A stretch of DNA of 19,088 nt from NCBI GenBank assembly GCA_964507395.1, contig CAZDQE010000045.1, positions 1 to 19,088 on the forward strand, in the 5' to 3' direction. Origin of the DNA: SIG575 sp964507395. Lineage in GTDB: Bacteria; Bacillota; Clostridia; Oscillospirales; Acutalibacteraceae. The position numbers were made by a program, and so were the translations under genes. Positions 13,623-19,088 of this stretch are shown one piece after another (positions within the stretch are counted from its first letter, which is position 1; each line of letters begins with the position of its first letter). Under the pieces are notes generated by a model. The model was not told the DNA's origin. It worked only from the letters and a program-made list of their open reading frames with translations, and made no database searches.

Positions 13623-14372
13623 TTATTCAATTCCGTTTCTCTCTTTGTAGATGCGGATAACTTCCTGAAGGTCTTCTTCAGTGTCAACGCTTACTGCCTC
13701 ATACTGTGCAGGAGCGGGAACGATCTTGATTTTGTAGCCGTGTTCAAGAACTTTAAGCTGTTCAAGTGATTCTGCTTCCGAGAGAGGAGTGGGAGCAAGC
13801 TTTGTGTATTTGTTGAGGAATTCGTGTGTGTAAGCATAAATTCCTACGTGCTCAAAATATTTTGCATGTTCAGCGTGACGGGGATAGGGAATGGGTGAAC
13901 GTGAGAAGTAAATAGCGTTGCCGTTTACGTCAGTTACAACCTTTACTACGCAGTTGTTTTTGATATAATCCTCACCGTCAATGGGCACACTGCCTGTTGC
14001 CATAACGCAATCGGGACTGTTGATAAGTGCTGTGCCGATATCGTCAATGATTTCGGGAGGAACGAGGGGCTCGTCACCCTGGATATTGATAACATAGTCA
14101 CACTCATAAGCGTTTGCAGCCTCAGCAACTCTGTCGGAGCCTGTGGGATGGTTTACGCTTGTCATAACTGCTTCACCGCCGAAAGCGATAACTGCATCAT
14201 AAACGCGCCGGTCGTCAGTTGCAACAACTACTCTGTCGAGAACCTTTGCTTTGCTTGCATTTTCATAAACGTGCTGAATCATGGGTTTGCCGCAGATGTC
14301 CTTGAGAGGTTTGCCGGGCAGACGTGATGAGCCGTAACGGGCAGGAATAACACCTAAAACTTTAACACTCAT
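13623..14372 (-). CDS. kdsB: 3-deoxy-manno-octulosonate cytidylyltransferase (CMP-Kdo synthetase)
   Basis: It activates Kdo with CTP to give CMP-Kdo, normally for lipopolysaccharide core or Kdo-containing capsule. The 249-residue length is standard. Motifs are VIPARYGSSRLPGKPL (8-23, nucleotide-binding), VVATDD (49-54), HPTGSDRVAEA (75-85), YVINIQGDEPLV (93-104, with Asp100 for Mg), YFSRSPIPYPR (155-165), FEHVGIYAY (173-181) and SLEQLKVLEHG (202-212), followed by SVDTEEDL (228-235) near the second metal Asp. ATG 14372 is chosen because AGGAG lies 8 nt upstream; an in-frame TTG at 14378 is too close to it. It is 29 bp downstream of the DHS-like gene with no terminator between, so cotranscription is likely. 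No other Kdo gene (kdsA, kdsC, kdsD or waaA) is in the window. A related ulosonic acid cannot be excluded as the substrate. Confidence 0.92.
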   Translation of the reverse strand: MSVKVLGVIPARYGSSRLPGKPLKDICGKPMIQHVYENASKAKVLDRVVVATDDRRVYDAVIAFGGEAVMTSVNHPTGSDRVAEAANAYECDYVINIQGDEPLVPPEIIDDIGTALINSPDCVMATGSVPIDGEDYIKNNCVVKVVTDVNGNAIYFSRSPIPYPRHAEHAKYFEHVGIYAYTHEFLNKYTKLAPTPLSEAESLEQLKVLEHGYKIKIVPAPAQYEAVSVDTEEDLQEVIRIYKERNGIE

Positions 14373-14401
14373 TTTCAAAACTCCTTTGTATAAGTTTAAA
14401 C

Positions 14402-15613
14402 TTAAAATTTGTATTTTTCAGCAAGAGCCTTGCGCATTTTGTGAAGTGAGAAGGGTTTGATTTCTTCTACAATGCGCTCGCGCATTTCTTTACCTTCATC
14501 TGTGTTCTGAGGAGCAGATGTGAAGTCAAGAGTAATACCAAGCTCTCTGCAGATGCGGTCAACGAAAATGGGCCACAGCTCACCGATATCGCCGATAACG
14601 GGAATACTGTTTTCAAGACGTGTAAATGCTGACATTTCCATGCGGAACGGGATTTTTGTCAGTTTTGTCTTGGGCAGACCTTCGTTGATTGCTTTCTGAA
14701 TAAGCTCGCTCTGTTTGTTAAGGTCCCATGAACGCTTGAGATTTTCGTCAAGGTCGAAGCGAATGAGTGTCTTATCCTTAAGGCTGTATGTAGGCATGCC
14801 GTTCATTGAGCCCCAGATGCCGTGACCTGTGTATGTTTCAAAAGGACCGTCGTGAATTTCCTGAGTAAGAGCAACTGCAGATTCAATAATAACATCTGCT
14901 TCTGAAAGCATTTTTGCAATACGGCTGCAACGCTGGCTGACGGGAATACTGTCAGAGATGCAAAGACCAACCTGACCGCCGCCGATAAGCTGAGGAACAC
15001 TGACAAGAACGGGTACGTTCTTAATTGCGCCTGCACCGATCATTGTTCTGGGGTCAGAGCCGAGACCTGCAACATATTCAAAGCTTTCACCGAGAGTCTG
15101 TGCTGCAACCATAACCTCAGTTGAAACTGTTTCGTTGAAATAACCTACAGGGTAAGCCATGTTACCCGCTGCCTTGATGATAACCTTACCCTCTGCTTTT
15201 TCGCAGATAGAAACAAGCTCTTCGTCAAGGGGCATTTCTGAACGGATGCGAGCCCATTCTTCTTCGGGCATTTCTGTCAGTTCAAAAATATTTCCGCGGG
15301 GACGGAGTTCTTCGGGGAATTTTTCACCCAGAACGTCAGCGTCAAAACGCTTAACGCGGTCAAGAGTACCGCCCATTTCGTGGGAGATAACAGCTGAAGA
15401 TGTTGTAACGCCGTCAATAAGTCCTGCATGGATAAGTGTTGCGATAAGTGTTGTAACACCTTCGTGCAGGTTGGGACCGCTTCCGATAACTGCTGCAACC
15501 TTGCCGCCGCGTTTTTTTACTTCAACAACGCTTTTAATGGCAGTTGCAAGAAATTCTTTTGTTTCATCAGGCAGTGCCTGATAGAGTTCTTCTACAAGAG
15601 CAGGTGATGCCAT
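14402..15613 (-). CDS. Uncharacterised protein, remote deoxyhypusine-synthase-like pattern
   Basis: A 403-residue cytoplasmic protein that I cannot assign to a characterised enzyme. A helical N-terminus (1-35) precedes VAAVIGSGPNLHEGVTTLI (39-57), then AGLIDGVTTSSAVISHEMGG (63-82) and VLGEKF. This spacing recalls deoxyhypusine synthase and the archaeal-type LOR/SDH-related proteins, where a Gly-rich strand, a 'D.l.tt....hD' strand and a later 'vPv....l.dG..gd' strand form a DHS-like NAD-binding fold. A matching later segment is NVPVLVSVPQLIGGGQVGLCISD (199-221), then DVIIESAVALTQEIHDGPFETYTGHG (240-265). The C-terminal 130 residues show no motif I know. ATG 15613 has AGGAG 8 nt upstream; the open frame to 15676 lacks such a site and contains a palindrome-rich leader. 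It is probably cotranscribed with kdsB. The fold assignment is tentative. Confidence 0.6.
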   Translation of the reverse strand: MASPALVEELYQALPDETKEFLATAIKSVVEVKKRGGKVAAVIGSGPNLHEGVTTLIATLIHAGLIDGVTTSSAVISHEMGGTLDRVKRFDADVLGEKFPEELRPRGNIFELTEMPEEEWARIRSEMPLDEELVSICEKAEGKVIIKAAGNMAYPVGYFNETVSTEVMVAAQTLGESFEYVAGLGSDPRTMIGAGAIKNVPVLVSVPQLIGGGQVGLCISDSIPVSQRCSRIAKMLSEADVIIESAVALTQEIHDGPFETYTGHGIWGSMNGMPTYSLKDKTLIRFDLDENLKRSWDLNKQSELIQKAINEGLPKTKLTKIPFRMEMSAFTRLENSIPVIGDIGELWPIFVDRICRELGITLDFTSAPQNTDEGKEMRERIVEEIKPFSLHKMRKALAEKYKF

Positions 15614-15677
15614 AATCATTTCTCCTATTCTCAATATGATTTGTTCTTCCATGTTGAACGCCTGAGGCGCACACATC

Positions 15678-15695
15678 TATACTACTTATAGTATA
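15678..15695. promoter_or_regulatory. 18-bp palindrome at the start site of the DHS-like gene, candidate operator
   Basis: TATACTA (15678-15684) and TAGTATA (15689-15695) are perfect reverse complements around CTTA. The palindrome lies about where transcription from the minus-strand promoter at 15701-15729 should begin, a common position for a repressor site. IclR, encoded nearby, is the obvious candidate binder; this is inference. Confidence 0.45.
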
Positions 15696-15700
15696 TTTAT

Positions 15701-15729
15701 AACATACCACTTTGAAAATTTTCTGTCAA
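15701..15729 (-). promoter_or_regulatory. Promoter of the DHS-like gene and kdsB
   Basis: On the minus strand a perfect TTGACA (15729-15724), a 17-nt spacer and TATGTT (15706-15701). The spacer begins with the 10-bp palindrome GAAAATTTTC. The leader to ATG 15613 would be about 80 nt. Confidence 0.65.
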
Positions 15730-15744
15730 CCGATTACCGACATA

Positions 15745-15803
15745 TTTTTTGAAAATTCATCATTGTTGAACAAAAGGAGAATATTGATGAATTTTTCAAA
15801 AAA
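15745..15803. repeat. Long inverted repeat in the divergent intergenic region
   Basis: Arms TTTTTTGAAAATTCATCA (15745-15762) and TGATGAATTTTTCAAAAAA (15785-15803) are reverse complements apart from one extra T. The 22-nt centre holds the smaller palindrome TTGTTGAACAA (15763-15773). The word TTTGAAAATT also occurs at 15711-15720, next to the minus-strand promoter. The repeat sits between the two divergent promoters, consistent with regulator binding or looping. No U-tract follows either side, so it is not a terminator. Confidence 0.55.
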
Positions 15804-15816
15804 ACGGAGGCTGTGA
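15787..15816 (+). other. Possible nine-residue micro-ORF with a good ribosome binding site
   Basis: ATG 15787 is preceded by AGGAG at a 7-nt spacing and encodes MNFSKKRRL before TGA. It lies upstream of the strong promoter at 15829-15857, so it would be translated only from an unseen upstream start site; no convincing promoter for it is visible. It may be chance. Confidence 0.2.
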
Positions 15817-15828
15817 CAAAGTAAATGA

Positions 15829-15857
15829 TTGACATTAAAAAATCCTACTGTTATAAT
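15829..15857 (+). promoter_or_regulatory. Consensus promoter of the sialidase-like/IclR/membrane protein operon
   Basis: Perfect TTGACA (15829-15834), an exact 17-nt spacer and perfect TATAAT (15852-15857). Start near 15864, leader of about 48 nt to ATG 15912. Such a full-consensus promoter is likely held down by a repressor. Confidence 0.85.
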
Positions 15858-15911
15858 CGTTATGTGGTTATCTCCATCAATAAGATAATAAATAAAATGA
15901 GGTGTAAAAAA

Positions 15912-16928
15912 ATGATTAAAGCTGAACTTTTATATCAGGAATACCTTTTTACTGAAGGTATCAACGAAGAAACAGGCGAATGCCATGCAGCCACAGTTGC
16001 AATCTGTGACGGCAAGCCCACTGCCGCATGGTTTGGCGGCATTAAAGAAAAGAATCCCAATGTACGCATCTGGTTTGCAAAGAGGGACGAAAAATGGAGC
16101 ACACCTGTCGCTATAACACCCGATGACGGTGAAGCAGACTGGAACCCCACTCTCTTTGCAGAAGACGGCGTTCTGACTCTCATTTACAAGAGCGGTATTG
16201 ACGAGGGTCACTGGTACTCAATGAAATCTGTTTCAACTGACTGCGGTGAAACATGGACAGAGCCGAAAGAGCTTGTTCCCGGTGATGTTGGCGGAAGAGG
16301 TCCTGTTAAAAATCAGATGATCCGTCTTTCAAACGGCGCACTTCTGGCTCCCGGCTCAACAGAGGACCTTGTTGACCGTTGGGAATCATGGACAGACTAC
16401 AGCGATGACAACGGTGAAACATGGAAATTGTCTGCTCCCGTTGCATTCACACTGCCTGACGGTACAATCTGTAACAGAAAAGAAGAACTTCCCAAAGAGG
16501 GCGAGGGTCTTATCCAGCCTGCAGTGTGGGAAGACCAGGCACATGACGGCCGCGTTTACATGCTTGCACGTACAAACCTTAACTGGGTTTACCGCAGTGA
16601 ATCTACAGACTTCGGCAAAACATGGTCAGTTGCACGTCCTACAGACATGCCCAACAACAACAGCGGTATCGGTGCTGCTATTACAGACTGCGGTGTTCTC
16701 GGTCTTATCTGCAACCCTGTAAGTGAAAACTGGGGTGACCGTACTCCCCTCTGTCTTTTCCTTTCAGAGGATAACGGTGCAACGTATCCTGTAAATATTG
16801 AACTTGAAACAGAGAAGGGTGTTGAATTCTCATATCCCTCAATCGTAGCAGAAGGCAACCTGCTTCACATGGTTTACACCTGCGGACGTAAAAAAATCGG
16901 ATATGCTGTTGTACGTGTAGAACGCTGA
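15912..16928 (+). CDS. Sialidase-family (Asp-box, BNR repeat) protein, cytoplasmic
   Basis: A 338-residue beta-propeller protein of the BNR/Asp-box sialidase-like group. Four Asp-box motifs (S-x-D-x-G-x-T-W) are seen at about 108-115 (STDCGETW), 164-171 (SDDNGETW), 231-238 (STDFGKTW) and a decayed copy at 285-292 (SEDNGATY). ECHAATVA (23-30), AAWFGG (38-43), MPNNNSGIGAA (246-256) and FSYPSIV (306-312) match the subfamily often annotated as predicted neuraminidase. There is no signal peptide, so its substrate would be small and intracellular. ATG 15912 has GAGGTG 7 nt upstream; the open frame to 15825 overlaps the promoter. True sialidase activity is unproven: lyases and other propeller enzymes share this architecture. 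It is the first gene of an apparent operon with iclR (18 bp downstream) and a membrane protein. Confidence 0.82.
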   Translation: MIKAELLYQEYLFTEGINEETGECHAATVAICDGKPTAAWFGGIKEKNPNVRIWFAKRDEKWSTPVAITPDDGEADWNPTLFAEDGVLTLIYKSGIDEGHWYSMKSVSTDCGETWTEPKELVPGDVGGRGPVKNQMIRLSNGALLAPGSTEDLVDRWESWTDYSDDNGETWKLSAPVAFTLPDGTICNRKEELPKEGEGLIQPAVWEDQAHDGRVYMLARTNLNWVYRSESTDFGKTWSVARPTDMPNNNSGIGAAITDCGVLGLICNPVSENWGDRTPLCLFLSEDNGATYPVNIELETEKGVEFSYPSIVAEGNLLHMVYTCGRKKIGYAVVRVER

Positions 16929-16946
16929 CGAAGGAGGCACATCAGC

Positions 16947-17696
16947 GTGGAAAAACAGGTGAAAATCAAATCGTTGCAGAAAGCTATACAGTTACTTTCC
17001 TGCTTTACGGTTGATGAGCCCAAACTTGGCGTTACAGAACTTGCAAACAAAACAGGAGAGCTTAAAAGCACTGTACATAATATGCTGAGCACTCTTGAGG
17101 TCTGTTCAATGATCGAACGCACCCCTGACGGCAAATATATGCTTGGTGTCAGGTGCCTGTGCCTTGGCAGTGTCTACCGAATGACGCGTGACAGTAACAA
17201 GCTTATCCGCACGGCACTGAACGAGCTTTCAGAAATCACCGGAGAAACTGTCAACATGGCAGTGTGCCGTGAGCATGATGTAATTTACCTTGAAAACATC
17301 TGTGCAAAGGCATCTCACCTGACTCTGGACTACAGCGGTTCAACCGCTCCCCTTTACTGCACAGGCGTAGGAAAGTCAATTCTTGCATATCTTCCGCGCC
17401 ATCAGCAGGAAGAAGTTCTGAGGAGCAAGCTTGTTCCTTTTACGCAGAACACAATCACAGACCCTGAAGAGCTTGCCCGCGAGCTGGCACTTACACGCGA
17501 GCGCGGTTATGCGATTGACCGTGCAGAGCATGAGCACGATATTGCCTGCGTTGCCATGGCAGTTCTTAATGAATACGGCATTCCCGTGGCGTCTGTCAGT
17601 GTTTCAGGACTTGAGGCGCATTTCACGGAAGAAAAAATCGAAGAATTCTGCAAGTATCTTACAAAAACGGCAGAACTGGTAAGAATGTATCTCTGA
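16947..17696 (+). CDS. IclR family transcriptional regulator
   Basis: A 249-residue regulator with the IclR layout: an N-terminal winged helix-turn-helix (about 8-70, with VTELANKTGELKSTVHNML at 29-47 and a wing ending DGKYMLG) and a C-terminal effector domain (about 80-245) with the signatures TAPLYCTGVGKSILAYLP (133-150), RERGYAIDRAEHEHDIACVAM (residues 185-204) and PVASVSVSG. IclR proteins usually control catabolic operons and respond to a small acid or aromatic inducer. The start is GTG 16947 with GGAGG 9 nt upstream. It sits inside the sialidase-like operon, so autoregulation is likely, and the divergent DHS-like/kdsB unit may be a further target. The effector cannot be inferred. Confidence 0.93.
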   Translation: MEKQVKIKSLQKAIQLLSCFTVDEPKLGVTELANKTGELKSTVHNMLSTLEVCSMIERTPDGKYMLGVRCLCLGSVYRMTRDSNKLIRTALNELSEITGETVNMAVCREHDVIYLENICAKASHLTLDYSGSTAPLYCTGVGKSILAYLPRHQQEEVLRSKLVPFTQNTITDPEELARELALTRERGYAIDRAEHEHDIACVAMAVLNEYGIPVASVSVSGLEAHFTEEKIEEFCKYLTKTAELVRMYL

Positions 17697-17727
17697 TACT
17701 TCACTTATTAAAGAAAGAGGTGTTCGT

Positions 17728-19088
17728 ATGACAACACAAAACGAATTGGTATTTTTAGCCATAAGCATGCTGGTAATGTGCTTTGGCTGGGGTATGCGCG
17801 GCTCCGCTATCGGCGGCGAAAAGGGTGCAATGCTCCCCGGTGCAATCATGGGTATCATGTGCGTATGGTACACAGGCTCTGAGCTTTTGATGGAAAACGT
17901 ATTCCTGTTTGCTGCTGCCTGTGCTTTGGGCTACTTCTACGGCGGTATGGAGCCCTACGGCTCAACAATGGGACTTGTGCTCACTCACAACGTGCCCCGC
18001 TATAATCCGTCCCTCGGCTACCTTGCACTTGGTTTCAAGGGCTCAATCTGGAGCGGTCTTGGCTCAGCTTTCCTTGGTATCAGCTTCTCAGCACTCAGCG
18101 GTGAAGTTTACAAATGGTACGACTTTGTTATTTTCTTTGCCCTTGTTCCCCTTTCACAGGAAATCGGCTACAGAATTTTTAACACACCTTATGACCCGGA
18201 ACACGGCAAAATGCCTAAAATCTGTTTCTCAAAGGATTCCCGTGAAGAATGGGGCAGAAACCTTATTATCGTTGCAGAACTGCTTATCATGATGGCTGTA
18301 CGCCGTGATATTTTCGGTATCATCATGTGGATAGGCGGTGCACTTGCAGGCTCAATCGGTTGGGTTATTGCGATTACTTTCTATGACAAACAGATGCATC
18401 CCCTTAAGAACGGTAAAAGACTTTTCGGCAAGCTTGATGAAAAGAATGTTATTGACGGTTGGAAAATCATGGAGTTTGTTCAGGGCTGCTTCAACGGTCT
18501 CGGCATAGGTACTGCATTTATTCTCGGCTGGCCCATCGCAGCAAAAAATCTTGAAAAAGCTGAGGCTGCAGGTGAACTTTGGTACATGCTTCCCCCGAAA
18601 GTTGATACAATCCTTTCATGGGTGTTCTGTGCACTGATTATACTTACAATCTTCCTCTTCATCATCCCCTACCGCAGAAACGGTAACAAAATCACACGAG
18701 CATTCGGTGAGGTTGACATGAACATCGTGGAAGTTTTAGAGCGTCCCTGCTACATGGTATTCCCCCTTGCACTTGTTATGCTTGGCTCTAACACTATGGC
18801 AGAGATCATCTGCTGCTTTACAATGTACTACGTTATCGCACAGCATGACGGCTTAGAGCGTTACTGGGACTTCAAGAACATCAAGCTTATCCGTGCTATC
18901 ATTATTCTTGTGGGCGCTGCTATCCTTGTCGGACAGATTTTCAGAGGCTACACTCTGTGGGAAACATGGATTTTCTACTGCATCGGATATATTCTCTTTG
19001 ACGCTTTATATTTCTGGCGTCCCAGGAGAATTAAGGAAAACTGGAAAAAATCAAAGAATTTCCGTGAGTTCCTTGAAGCATTCGGAGG
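17728..19088 (+). CDS. Polytopic membrane protein, possible transporter (truncated at window end)
   Basis: At least 453 codons are open from ATG 17728 to the window edge without a stop. AGAGGTG lies 5 nt before the ATG and the gene follows iclR by 31 bp, so it belongs to the same operon. I count about ten to twelve hydrophobic segments, including residues 7-22, 35-52, a Gly-rich pair near 85-130, NLIIVAELLIMMAV, IMWIGGALAGSIGWVIAI and an LSWVFCALIILTIFLFIIP helix. The N-terminal pattern GWGMRGSAIGGEKGAMLPG is striking but belongs to no transporter family I recognise. It has no signal peptide and no nucleotide-binding motif. From context it may import the substrate of the cytoplasmic sialidase-like protein; this is inference only. 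Confidence 0.75.
   Translation, partial: MTTQNELVFLAISMLVMCFGWGMRGSAIGGEKGAMLPGAIMGIMCVWYTGSELLMENVFLFAAACALGYFYGGMEPYGSTMGLVLTHNVPRYNPSLGYLALGFKGSIWSGLGSAFLGISFSALSGEVYKWYDFVIFFALVPLSQEIGYRIFNTPYDPEHGKMPKICFSKDSREEWGRNLIIVAELLIMMAVRRDIFGIIMWIGGALAGSIGWVIAITFYDKQMHPLKNGKRLFGKLDEKNVIDGWKIMEFVQGCFNGLGIGTAFILGWPIAAKNLEKAEAAGELWYMLPPKVDTILSWVFCALIILTIFLFIIPYRRNGNKITRAFGEVDMNIVEVLERPCYMVFPLALVMLGSNTMAEIICCFTMYYVIAQHDGLERYWDFKNIKLIRAIIILVGAAILVGQIFRGYTLWETWIFYCIGYILFDALYFWRPRRIKENWKKSKNFREFLEAFG

Noticed and set aside
15614..15676. N-terminal extension of the DHS-like protein starting MCAPQAF
   Set aside because: No ribosome binding site before 15676, whereas AGGAG precedes ATG 15613 at ideal spacing.
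15825..15911. Upstream extension of the sialidase-like gene starting MIDIKKS
   Set aside because: This segment contains the perfect promoter at 15829-15857 and is not family-like; ATG 15912 has its own well-spaced ribosome binding site.
1..19088. CRISPR arrays, tRNA or rRNA genes, insertion sequences, prophage genes, toxin-antitoxin pairs
   Set aside because: No regularly spaced repeats, cloverleaf-like segments, transposase or integrase motifs or paired small toxin/antitoxin frames were seen on either strand.

Overview
The window looks like a chromosomal segment of a low-to-moderate-GC Gram-positive gut bacterium of the Clostridia. The evidence is the gene order rimP-nusA-ylxR-ylxQ-infB, which is typical of Firmicutes, together with strong AGGAGG-type ribosome binding sites, sigma-A-like TTGACA/TATAAT promoters with 16-18 bp spacers, and a bile-salt-hydrolase-type enzyme. 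I saw no tRNA, rRNA, CRISPR array, transposase or phage gene.

Layout. Positions 1-3242 (minus strand) hold the transcription/translation operon rimP, nusA, ylxR (rnpM), ylxQ (an L7Ae-type protein) and the N-terminal 358 codons of infB. Its leader contains a hairpin that resembles a NusA-dependent attenuator. Positions 3434-6437 (plus) hold a MATE efflux protein and a secreted LCAT-like alpha/beta hydrolase, whose promoter is embedded in a perfect 12-bp inverted repeat. A 74-bp palindromic element and a two-way terminator follow. Positions 6631-8103 (minus) encode a neutral-ceramidase-like protein. Positions 8240-9910 (plus) encode a GNAT acetyltransferase and a class I DAHP synthase (shikimate pathway). 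Positions 9998-13533 (minus) encode a GH43 glycosidase, a type I glutamine synthetase and a choloylglycine hydrolase family enzyme.

Positions 13623-19088 form the least ordinary part. On the minus strand lie an uncharacterised protein with a remote deoxyhypusine-synthase-like (DHS-like) pattern and, 29 bp downstream, kdsB (CMP-Kdo synthetase). Divergent from them on the plus strand are a cytoplasmic Asp-box sialidase-like protein, an IclR-family regulator and a polytopic membrane protein that runs off the window. The 298-bp divergent intergenic region has a convincing promoter in each direction and several inverted repeats. I infer a locally regulated locus in which the membrane protein could import a substrate, the sialidase-like and DHS-like proteins could process it, and IclR could control both directions. 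The substrate cannot be read from the sequence. Whether kdsB belongs functionally or is only a neighbour is open.

The lipase-like, ceramidase-like, GH43, bile-salt-hydrolase-like and sialidase-like genes together suggest a host- or diet-associated lifestyle with many hydrolases for lipid, bile and glycan substrates. That reading is inference from families, not proof of substrate.
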